A stretch of DNA of 32,523 nt from Bryobacteraceae bacterium (GTDB lineage: Bacteria; Acidobacteriota; Terriglobia; Bryobacterales; Bryobacteraceae). The notes under the pieces were generated by a model. The model did no database searches. It saw only the letters and a program-made list of their open reading frames with translations, and was not told where the DNA came from. Of this stretch, positions 6,824 to 13,486 are shown in pieces. The stretch is taken from assembly GCA_030041495.1 (NCBI GenBank), contig JASHNT010000014.1, forward strand, positions 1-32,523. The letters are read 5' to 3'. The position numbers and the translations under genes were made by a program. Within the stretch, counting starts at the first letter, position 1, and each line of letters starts with the position of its first letter.

Positions 6824-8056
6824 GTGTCCAGCCACGACCCCAAAACCCACGACCCCAAAAGCTACGACAAAGACCTATCCGATATTGTCGCCGAGCTGAA
6901 CCGCGCGGCGCCCGGAGCAACGCCGGCAAGCCCGCGGCCTCCGGCCGCTCCCCCGAGATTGGCCCCTGCCGCGCCGCCGCCGGTCTCCGCCGAAAATCTC
7001 GCCTCGCTCGACTCTCTCCTCGGCTACGCCGTGCGCCGCGGAGCCTCCGACATCCTCCTGATCGCCGGCTCGCCCGTTACTCTGCGCATCGGAGGCGCGC
7101 TCTCTCCCGCCGCCGGTCCCGCGCTCGGCGCAGACGACCCGCGCCATCTTCTGCTGCCTCTGCTCACTCCCGCCCAAACCCAGGATCTGCAGCGCAACAA
7201 ATCCGCCGATCTTTGTTTCAGCCGCGAGGGCATCGGCCGCTTCCGCGCCAATTTCCACTACCAGCGCGGCACCCTCGCCGCGAGCCTGCGCCCTCTTCCG
7301 GCCAAGATCCCGACCCTCGAATCTCTGCACCTTCCGCCCGGTCTGCGCCGTCTGGCCGAATCGCGCAATGGCCTGGTGCTGGTCACCGGCCCAACCGGCT
7401 GCGGAAAAAGTTCGACCCTCGCCGCGCTGGTCGATCTCATCAACACCCACCGCCGCGATCACGTGGTCACCATCGAAGACCCGGTCGAATTCATGCATTC
7501 CAACCGCAACTCCATCGTCGAGCAGATCGAGGTTGGCAGCGACGCGCCCAACTTCGCGGGCTCCTTGCGCAGCATCCTGCGTCAGAACCCGGATGTGATC
7601 CTCGTTGGCGAAATGCGCGACCCCGAAACCATCGCCATGGCGCTCACCGCGGCGGAAACCGGCCACCTGGTGCTCAGCTCGCTGCACACCAACGACACCT
7701 CGCAGGCTGTCTCGCGCATTCTCGATTCGTTTCCGCTCGGCAACCAGCCGCAGATCCGCCAGCAGCTCTCGCTCGCCCTGTTCGCGGTCGTCGCGCAGCA
7801 ATTGGTCCCTTCCATCACCGGCGAGGTGCGCTATCCCGCCGTCGAAATCCTGATGGCGACCTCCGGGGTCCGTGGCCTCATTCGCAAGGGCGAGGATCAC
7901 CAGCTCTATTCGTCCATCTCCACCGGCCGCGGCGAGGGCATGATCACCATGGAACAATCTCTCGCCGATCTGGTCCGCTCCGCCCGCATCACCCGCGAAA
8001 CCGCGCTCGCCCGGTGCTTCCGTCCCGAGGACTTGATGCGCTATTTGCAGGGCTGA
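6824..8056 (+). CDS. pilT: PilT-type type IV pilus retraction ATPase
   Basis: Secretion/pilus ATPase of 410 residues. The Walker A motif GPTGCGKSS lies near residue 189. It is followed by the Asp box (TIEDPVEFMH), Walker B (DVILVGEMRD) and the His box (GHLVLSSLHTND), which together define the PilT/PilU group. The protein is about 60 residues longer than usual because of an N-terminal Pro/Ala-rich, low-complexity extension (residues ~1-60). PilT hexamers depolymerise the pilus for twitching. No other pilus gene is in the window, so this is an orphan copy. The start is a GTG; TAGACT at 6810-6815 lies 8 bases before it and could be a -10 box for a leaderless transcript. I see no Shine-Dalgarno sequence. 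The family call is firm; PilT versus PilU is not resolved. Confidence 0.88.
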   Translation: MSSHDPKTHDPKSYDKDLSDIVAELNRAAPGATPASPRPPAAPPRLAPAAPPPVSAENLASLDSLLGYAVRRGASDILLIAGSPVTLRIGGALSPAAGPALGADDPRHLLLPLLTPAQTQDLQRNKSADLCFSREGIGRFRANFHYQRGTLAASLRPLPAKIPTLESLHLPPGLRRLAESRNGLVLVTGPTGCGKSSTLAALVDLINTHRRDHVVTIEDPVEFMHSNRNSIVEQIEVGSDAPNFAGSLRSILRQNPDVILVGEMRDPETIAMALTAAETGHLVLSSLHTNDTSQAVSRILDSFPLGNQPQIRQQLSLALFAVVAQQLVPSITGEVRYPAVEILMATSGVRGLIRKGEDHQLYSSISTGRGEGMITMEQSLADLVRSARITRETALARCFRPEDLMRYLQG

Positions 8057-8058
8057 CC

Positions 8059-8443
8059 CTACTTCTTGCTGGCCGGCTTCGCCCGCACCCATTTCGGATA
8101 ATGCGGATCGGGCTGTTTGAACGACTTGTCCGCAGTTCCGAAGAATACTCCCCAGGAATCTGCAGGGCCAGACACCGGCGCGTCGCCTGGAGCCTGAGCC
8201 CCTACAGTGATCCGCGGGCCTGTGGGACCTCCCACGTACAGACTTGAAACCGTACGGGCTCGTGAAAAGCGATATCGGACCTTCCGCTGCGGCATCACCC
8301 GCGTAAAAAACGAGAGACCCAACCAGCGGCAAGCTGCGGTCAACCCCGAGATGCATCGCCCGATCCGAGTCGACCCGCAAAAACTCTAAAGACACCTCGT
8401 TATCGCTACATCCGCGCTTCCCCTCGTACGGACGCATCGGCAA
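8059..8443 (-). pseudogene. possible frameshifted remnant gene, unknown family
   Basis: Two overlapping minus-strand frames fill the gap between the PilT and TetR genes. The downstream frame (8059-8343) ends with a protein-like tail including DSWGVFFGTADKSF and HYPKWVRAKP. The upstream frame (to 8443) begins with a protein-like stretch including VSLEFLRVDSDRAMHL and then degrades near 8200-8330, where the other frame becomes more convincing. One indel would join them into about 128 residues with no signal peptide. I do not recognise the family and no ribosome-binding site is evident. It may be a decayed gene, a short real gene in the downstream frame, or neither. It converges on pilT with only two bases between stop codons. 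Confidence 0.3.
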
Positions 8444-8453
8444 CGACGAATGG

Positions 8454-9098
8454 CTACTGGGACTGCGACGTATCTTCGCGAATGGCCGCGGAAAGCCGCT
8501 CGGTCAAATACTGCTCCAGCACTTCTCTTTGAGCCGCCTCCGGCAACTGGCCGTCGATGAACAGCATGGCGGTGCCATGCACCACCGCCCACACGAAGTG
8601 CGCCATCGGCACCGGATCGTCCCGGCGGACGTCCCCGGCTTTCTGCTGCTCGACCAGCGCATCCGCCAGCACCTGGAACGCTGCTGTGGCTTCCGTCACG
8701 AAGTGCTCGTCTTTGGCGGCCGATTCGAGGAATCCGCCGAACATTACGCGGTAATGGGATGGATGAGCAAGCGCGAAGTGCACGTAGGCCCTGCCCATGG
8801 CTTCAAAGCCAGCGCGGCCACGCCCGTTCCCGTCCCAGGCGTTGGCCAGAGTTTGCCGAAGCTCGCGGAACCCCTCGGTCCCCACCGCCGCTAGCAGCGC
8901 CTGCTTATCGGCGAAATGCCGGTATAGCGCGCTGCGGGAAACCCCCAGCCTCTCGCCCACGGTCCGCAGCGTCAGGTGCTCCACGCCGTGGGTCTGGATG
9001 GTGCGTAGGGCTTCATCCATCAGGGCTCGGCGTAAGTCCCCGTGATGGTAGGGCTTGGCAGGCTTTTTCGCCGCTTTTGGGTGTGCGGAACGAGCCAT
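8454..9098 (-). CDS. TetR/AcrR family transcriptional regulator
   Basis: Protein of 214 residues. The N-terminal 60-70 residues form the TetR DNA-binding domain: YHHGDLRRALMDEALRTI, then the helix-turn-helix VGERLGVSRSALYRHFADK. The C-terminal domain (residues ~90-205) resembles the WHG-type ligand-binding domain found in regulators whose N-terminus begins with YHHG. It probably represses itself and the divergent DoxX-SDR pair, because the shared intergenic region holds a near-perfect palindrome. The ligand is unknown. A minus-strand extended -10 (TGG then TAAAAT, 9107-9112) lies 8 bases before the ATG, which suggests a leaderless or nearly leaderless transcript. Confidence 0.9.
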   Translation of the reverse strand: MARSAHPKAAKKPAKPYHHGDLRRALMDEALRTIQTHGVEHLTLRTVGERLGVSRSALYRHFADKQALLAAVGTEGFRELRQTLANAWDGNGRGRAGFEAMGRAYVHFALAHPSHYRVMFGGFLESAAKDEHFVTEATAAFQVLADALVEQQKAGDVRRDDPVPMAHFVWAVVHGTAMLFIDGQLPEAAQREVLEQYLTERLSAAIREDTSQSQ

Positions 9099-9106
9099 AC
9101 AAAAAT

Positions 9107-9136
9107 ATTTTACCAGGCAGGTGTTGACGACGTCAA
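9107..9136 (-). promoter_or_regulatory. putative promoter of the tetR gene
   Basis: Read on the minus strand: TTGACG (complement of 9131-9136), an 18-base spacer, then TAAAAT (complement of 9107-9112) preceded by TGG, an extended -10. The ATG follows 8 bases later. The -35 box is one arm of the palindrome at 9122-9138, so repressor binding would block it. Confidence 0.55.
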
Positions 9137-9138
9137 CA
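9122..9138. promoter_or_regulatory. palindromic operator candidate for the TetR regulator
   Basis: TGTTGACG-A-CGTCAACA is a perfect 8-base inverted repeat around one central base. Each arm contains TTGACG, placed as the -35 box of one of the two divergent promoters. This is the arrangement expected for a TetR dimer that controls both its own gene and the divergent operon. Binding is inferred, not shown. Confidence 0.65.
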
Positions 9139-9152
9139 TTGTATGTTAAATT
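9124..9152 (+). promoter_or_regulatory. putative promoter of the doxX-SDR operon
   Basis: TTGACG at 9124-9129 and TAAATT at 9147-9152 are separated by 17 bases, with TG at 9144-9145 giving an extended -10. The predicted start of transcription is near 9159, about 38 bases before the ATG at 9197, leaving room for the second inverted repeat and a Shine-Dalgarno sequence. Confidence 0.55.
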
Positions 9153-9160
9153 GGTCTCGG

Positions 9161-9185
9161 TCGATGTTGACGATGTTCACATCGA
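9161..9185. promoter_or_regulatory. second, imperfect inverted repeat downstream of the doxX promoter
   Basis: The outer arms TCGATGT (9161-9167) and ACATCGA (9179-9185) are perfect complements. The inner part repeats TGTTGACGA from the main palindrome (9122-9130 and 9166-9174). It lies just after the expected transcription start, so it could be a second, weaker TetR operator acting as a roadblock, or a 5' UTR hairpin. Confidence 0.45.
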
Positions 9186-9196
9186 GAGGAAAACAG

Positions 9197-9640
9197 ATGC
9201 TTCCCTTCATCATTCTGGTCGTCTCCACGCTTCTTTTAAGGATCGCCGGAGCCGTCGGCGTCAGCCTGTTCAATCACTGGACCTGGTGCCTGCGCGGCGG
9301 GCTCGCCCTGATGTTCCTGCTGACGGCGTCGGCTCACTGGGGAAAGCGGAGGGTCGATCTCATCGCCATGGTTCCCCAGGTCTTTCCTCGCCGGGACCTA
9401 ATGGTAAGCGTCACCGCCGTGTTCGAAATCCTGGGTGCGGTAGGGCTCTCAATTCCGGCGATTGCCCCAGCCGCCGCGGCGTGCCTGGCGATCTTGTTGA
9501 TCGCACTTTTCCCAGCCAACATACGCGCCGCTCGGGAACATCTGTCGATTGGCGGCAGGCCCGCGGCAGCCTTGCCGCTGAGGGCGCTTTTGCAGGTTCT
9601 ATTCCTTGCCGCAGTGCTGGTTGCAGGATTCGCAGCCTGA
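9197..9640 (+). CDS. DoxX-like integral membrane protein
   Basis: Small membrane protein of 147 residues with four predicted membrane helices: MLPFIILVVSTLLL, the CLRGGLALMFLLTASAHW region, the LGAVGLSIPAIAPAAAACLAIL region, and LLQVLFLAAVLVAGFAA at the C-terminus. This matches the DoxX/DoxD-like fold, whose members are often near redox proteins and whose biochemistry is mostly unknown. The frame is open from 9143, but the ATG at 9197 is chosen because GAGAGGA lies 7 bases upstream and the product then begins directly with the first helix. It is followed after 24 bases by the SDR gene, and both are divergent from the TetR regulator that probably represses them. Family assignment is by helix pattern, so it is moderately sure. 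Confidence 0.75.
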   Translation: MLPFIILVVSTLLLRIAGAVGVSLFNHWTWCLRGGLALMFLLTASAHWGKRRVDLIAMVPQVFPRRDLMVSVTAVFEILGAVGLSIPAIAPAAAACLAILLIALFPANIRAAREHLSIGGRPAAALPLRALLQVLFLAAVLVAGFAA

Positions 9641-9664
9641 TTCACGAGAGGAGGTCAAAGCGAT

Positions 9665-10486
9665 ATGACGACGAATAAGAAAAATCACGGCACGGTCCTG
9701 ATTACCGGAGCCTCTTCAGGCATCGGACGTGAACTCGCCTGCGAGTTCGCCTCCCGCGCGGAGACGCTGGTCTTAGTAGCCCGTCGGCTCGACCGGCTCG
9801 AGCAGCTTCGAGCGGAACTGCTCGGCCGTTATCCAAAATTGAAAATCGTCGCTCTCGCGACGGACTTGTCCGACGAGCATGAGATCGAAACCCTGCTGGC
9901 GAAAGTGTCCGAGCAAGCTGGCCCGGTGGATGTGCTCGTGAACAACGCGGGAGTGGGCGACACGGCCTTGTTCGACCGCGCCGATTGGGTGCGGACCCGG
10001 CAAATTTTGCGGACGAATATTCTGGCCGTGGCCCAGCTTACTTCGGCCTTGGTGGCCGGTATGGTCGAGCGCCGCCGCGGCGGAGTGCTCAACATCGGGT
10101 CCGGCGCAGGCCTGACCGTTCTGCCCAACGCGGCCGCGTACATCGGCAGCAAGTATTTCGTTAATGGATTCAGCGAAGCCCTGCGCGCGGATCTTGCGGG
10201 AACCGCCGTAACCGTGACGCAAGTGTGCCCCGGTCCGGTCGCGAGCGAATTCGATCAGCTCGCCGGTTCTCCGGGAGGCATGATCGGCACGCCGCGCATC
10301 TTCCGGATCACTGCCGCGCAGTGTGCGCGAGAAGCCCTGGCCGGCTTCGAGCGCGGGAGGGCTCGGGTTTTCCCAGGCCGTGCCTACCGCTTTCTGATGA
10401 GAGCCCTGCCCCTGTTCCCGTTGTGGATGCAGCGCAAGCAAGCCGCCGCTTTGGCGCTCCGCCTGCGAGCCGGGCAATCTTCTTGA
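9665..10486 (+). CDS. short-chain dehydrogenase/reductase (SDR)
   Basis: Classical SDR of 273 residues. The cofactor loop is TGASSGIGREL near the N-terminus, with ARRLDRLEQ after the second strand suggesting NADP(H) preference. VNNAG lies in strand four. The catalytic pair is Tyr and Lys in YIGSK, preceded by the serine of NIGSGAG. It resembles the general-purpose SDRs annotated as YqjQ/DltE-like; the substrate is unknown. Translation initiation is strong, with AGGAGG about 10 bases before the ATG. It lies in an operon after the DoxX-like gene under the presumed TetR control, which suggests induction by a small hydrophobic compound that the SDR reduces or oxidises (inference). Its TGA stop lies inside the TTGACA box of the next promoter. 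Confidence 0.9.
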   Translation: MTTNKKNHGTVLITGASSGIGRELACEFASRAETLVLVARRLDRLEQLRAELLGRYPKLKIVALATDLSDEHEIETLLAKVSEQAGPVDVLVNNAGVGDTALFDRADWVRTRQILRTNILAVAQLTSALVAGMVERRRGGVLNIGSGAGLTVLPNAAAYIGSKYFVNGFSEALRADLAGTAVTVTQVCPGPVASEFDQLAGSPGGMIGTPRIFRITAAQCAREALAGFERGRARVFPGRAYRFLMRALPLFPLWMQRKQAAALALRLRAGQSS

Positions 10487-10521
10487 CACTCCCTAGACTT
10501 CTGAGTATTATGCTGTCTAGG
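10483..10521 (+). promoter_or_regulatory. promoter and putative operator of the padR-ADOP operon
   Basis: TTGACA (10483-10488), a 17-base spacer and TATTAT (10506-10511) form a near-consensus sigma-70 promoter. A perfect 7-base inverted repeat, CCTAGAC (10492-10498) and GTCTAGG (10515-10521), straddles the -10 box with a 16-base gap. This is a good candidate for PadR autoregulation. The transcript would start only a few bases before the ATG at 10523. Confidence 0.75.
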
Positions 10522-10522
10522 T

Positions 10523-10852
10523 ATGGCTAAGACAGACGCTCTGCAAGGTTCCCTCGATCTCCTGGTTCTGAAAATCCTCTCCCGCCGTCCCGGTCTTCAC
10601 GGTTACGCCATCATGACCGCGATCCAGGATGCCTCCGGCGAGGTGCTCCGCGCCGAGGAAGGTTCGCTCTATCCGGCCCTGCACCGCATGGAGGAAGCCG
10701 GTTGGATCAAGGCCAAGTGGATCACCAAGGATTCCGGCCGCCGTGCCCGCATCTACGATCTCACCACCGCCGGGAAAAAGCAATTGGAGACTGAAGAGTC
10801 CCGCTGGCAATCTGTCACCTCTGCGGTGAATCGAGTCCTAAGGACGGTTTAA
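10523..10852 (+). CDS. PadR family transcriptional regulator
   Basis: Protein of 109 residues, typical of short (subfamily 2) PadR repressors. It has the winged-helix block LQGSLDLLVLKILSRRPGLHGYAIM, then EGSLYPALHRMEEAGWIKAKW and the wing region GRRARIYDLTTAGKKQL, ending in a short dimerisation helix. In Acidobacteria such PadR genes very often precede ADOP-type permeases, as here, where the permease starts two bases after the stop. The inverted repeat around its own -10 box suggests autorepression and control of the two permeases behind it. The inducing signal is unknown. Confidence 0.93.
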   Translation: MAKTDALQGSLDLLVLKILSRRPGLHGYAIMTAIQDASGEVLRAEEGSLYPALHRMEEAGWIKAKWITKDSGRRARIYDLTTAGKKQLETEESRWQSVTSAVNRVLRTV

Positions 10853-10853
10853 T

Positions 10854-13484
10854 ATGTCTTGGCTCTCCCGCTTGGCCAACCTTTTTCGCACCGATCGCCT
10901 CACGCGCGATATCGACGACGAACTGGCCGCGCATCTTGACGAAGCCGCGGCTCAGGGACGCGCTCCCGCCGCAGCTAGAAGAGCGCTCGGCCCATCCCTT
11001 CGCCTGCGCGAGGAGTCTCGCGACATCCGCCTTATCCCCTGGCTCGACGGCCTCCGCGCGGACGTGGTCTTCGCCTGGCGTCAGCTCAACAAGCGACGCA
11101 TCACCTCGCTCGCGGCTGTTCTTTCGCTTGGCATGGCAATAGGTTCCTGCACCACCGCCTTCCGCATCGTCGACGCTCTGTTTCTCCGCCCTCTGCCCGT
11201 TTCGCATCCTGACCAGCTTTACTTATTGACCTTTCATGGAGCCACGGTGAACGGGCAATTGAGTATCGGCGATCTCTGCAATTACCCGCTATTCCGCCAA
11301 ATCGCTGCAGCCGTGGCGGGCGATGCCGATTCACTCGCGATCTCCGGCTCCGGACCTTCCAGCGTTACCTTCGGTTCGGAACAGGATCTCGAACGAGCCA
11401 ATGTCGAATACGTCTCTGGACGAATGTTCGCCGCGTTCGGGCTTCGTCCCGCCGCAGGCAGGTTGCTCTCTGAAGACGACGACGCCCCCGGCCGCGCCTA
11501 CGCCGTTCTCTCCTTCGATTATTGGAAGCGCCGCTTTGGCGGCGATCCCAAAGTCATCGGACGGACGCTCCATTACGGCCGTGATCTCTACACCATCGTT
11601 GGAGTCGCGCCGAAAGACTTCACCGGCATCCAGCCGGGCACCATGAATGACATCTTCGTCCCGGCCATGATGAACCCGTACGCCGGCAGCCCGCAGGCGT
11701 ACTGGTTCCGGGCACTCCTCGTGCTCAAGCAGGATGTCACCCCGGAGCGCGTGATCGCCCCGATACAGGCCGTGGCGCATGCGTTTTTCGAAGAACAAGT
11801 AAAGACTGTTTCCGGCATGCCTAAGGCGGTCCACGATGCCGTCGTGAATAAGAAGGTGGTACTGGATTCCGCCCGCTCCGGCGTCGGGGGAATGCAGAAC
11901 GATTTCCGCGAGCCCCTGATCGCTCTCTCCGTGCTGGTCGCACTCGTCCTGCTGATCGCCTGCGCCAACGTCGCCAATCTCATGACTGCGCAGGCCGCCG
12001 CGCGAGCCCGTGAAATGGCGCTCCGCGTCTCCATCGGTGCTGGACGCAGTCGCTTGATTCAACTCGTTTTGGTCGAGAGCGCGCTCCTCGCCGCGTTCGC
12101 CGCCGCCGTGGGCGGCTTGTTTGCGATGTGGTCCGCGCCCTTCGTCGTCGCCCGCATCAACCCGCCCGATCGAGCCGCCCAGCTCATCCTCCCCGCGGAT
12201 TGGCGCGTTCTCGGTTTCGCCTTCGCACTCGCCCTCGTCGTGATGCTCCTCTACGGGCTCGCCCCCAGCCTGCGAGCCGCTCGCACGGACCCGGCGCATG
12301 CACTAAAAGGCGGTGCACCCAAGGGCCGCGGAAGCGGCTTGATGAATGCCCTCATCGCCGCCCAAGTGGCGTTCTGCTTTCTGGTGCTGTTCGTCGCCGG
12401 ATTGTTCGTTGCTACTCTCCAGCGCCTCTCGCACCAGCCCCTCGGTTTTTCTCCGGACCGCGTTCTTGCCTTGGATATCCGCGCGCAGGGTGCCCAGACA
12501 CCCGCCGTCTGGAATCGTCTTCTCCAGAGCCTTCAATCGCGGCCCGGAGTAGCGGAAGCCGCCTCCGCAGAGTTTCCGTTACTCAGTGGAACCTTGTGGA
12601 ACAATCAGGTGACGGTCAACGGCCATTTCTCCGGCGACTTCTCTCACTTCATGAGCGTTTCGCCCGGCTGGTTCGAAACCATGAAAATTCGCTTGCTCGC
12701 CGGCCGCGATTTTCGTCCGGACGAGACCTTCCCGGGCCAGACCGCGATCGTCGACCAGACATTCGCGGACTTTTTTTTCAAGGGAGAGGATGTCCTGGGA
12801 AAATCCTTTGAAACTCGAATTGGCCCGGCGAGTACCCGCGCCCAGTTCACCATCGTAGGTCTGGCAGCCAACGCCCGTTATGCGAACCTGCGGGAAACTC
12901 TCCTGCCCGTGATCTACGTCCCGCCCCGCTCTGAGCCAACCCCCGAGACCACTGCTGTCTTGCGCACTGTCTCCCCGAATCCACTCGCATTGGTTCCGGC
13001 CCTGCGCGAAGCGATCTCCAGCGCAATGCCAGGCCTGCGTTTGAGCGGCGTCCACACCCAGCAGGAATACATCGACAACCAAACCATTCGCGAGCGCCTG
13101 CTCGCCATGCTCGCGTCGTTCTTCGCCGGCGTCGCTCTACTCCTTGCCGCCGTGGGGCTCTACGGCGTGCTCGATTACTCCGTTTTTCAGCGCCGCCGCG
13201 AAATCGGCATCCGCATGGCCGTCGGCGCGCGAGCCTCGCACATCGTCCGCGGCGTTACGCTCGGCGTGATTGCTTGGGTCTTGGCAGGCTCAACCGCGGG
13301 CCTTGCGCTCGGCCTCGCCTCAACCCGTTTCATTGAATCGCTGCTGTACCAGGTGAAGGCGACGGATGTCAGCTCGCTGGCCTCGCCCGCGCTCGCCCTC
13401 CTCACCGCCGCGCTCCTCGCCGCGTTGCCGCCCGTCCTGCGTGCGATTCGCATCGATCCCGTCCAGACACTTCGATCGGAGTAA
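10854..13484 (+). CDS. ADOP-type ABC permease, first copy
   Basis: Permease of 876 residues matching the acidobacterial duplicated orphan permease (ADOP) pattern. An N-terminal cytoplasmic region (DDELAAHLDEAAAQGR..) precedes a first membrane helix near residues 85-105. A large MacB-like periplasmic domain follows, then an FtsX-type helix block (LVALVLLIACANVANLM), a second periplasmic domain and a second FtsX block at the C-terminus (GVALLLAAVGLYGVLDYSVFQRRREIGIRMAVGAR). No ATPase gene is adjacent, which is usual for this family and the reason for 'orphan'. The role is unknown; MacB/LolC relatives export peptides, lipoproteins or small molecules or transmit mechanical signals. It follows padR by one base and is followed after two bases by a second copy. 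Confidence 0.9.
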   Translation: MSWLSRLANLFRTDRLTRDIDDELAAHLDEAAAQGRAPAAARRALGPSLRLREESRDIRLIPWLDGLRADVVFAWRQLNKRRITSLAAVLSLGMAIGSCTTAFRIVDALFLRPLPVSHPDQLYLLTFHGATVNGQLSIGDLCNYPLFRQIAAAVAGDADSLAISGSGPSSVTFGSEQDLERANVEYVSGRMFAAFGLRPAAGRLLSEDDDAPGRAYAVLSFDYWKRRFGGDPKVIGRTLHYGRDLYTIVGVAPKDFTGIQPGTMNDIFVPAMMNPYAGSPQAYWFRALLVLKQDVTPERVIAPIQAVAHAFFEEQVKTVSGMPKAVHDAVVNKKVVLDSARSGVGGMQNDFREPLIALSVLVALVLLIACANVANLMTAQAAARAREMALRVSIGAGRSRLIQLVLVESALLAAFAAAVGGLFAMWSAPFVVARINPPDRAAQLILPADWRVLGFAFALALVVMLLYGLAPSLRAARTDPAHALKGGAPKGRGSGLMNALIAAQVAFCFLVLFVAGLFVATLQRLSHQPLGFSPDRVLALDIRAQGAQTPAVWNRLLQSLQSRPGVAEAASAEFPLLSGTLWNNQVTVNGHFSGDFSHFMSVSPGWFETMKIRLLAGRDFRPDETFPGQTAIVDQTFADFFFKGEDVLGKSFETRIGPASTRAQFTIVGLAANARYANLRETLLPVIYVPPRSEPTPETTAVLRTVSPNPLALVPALREAISSAMPGLRLSGVHTQQEYIDNQTIRERLLAMLASFFAGVALLLAAVGLYGVLDYSVFQRRREIGIRMAVGARASHIVRGVTLGVIAWVLAGSTAGLALGLASTRFIESLLYQVKATDVSSLASPALALLTAALLAALPPVLRAIRIDPVQTLRSE

Positions 13485-13486
13485 TT

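Noticed and set aside
6875-8443. A 522-codon minus-strand frame opposite pilT
   Set aside because: Most of it is a shadow of pilT. Only the part beyond 8059 was kept, as a weak remnant.
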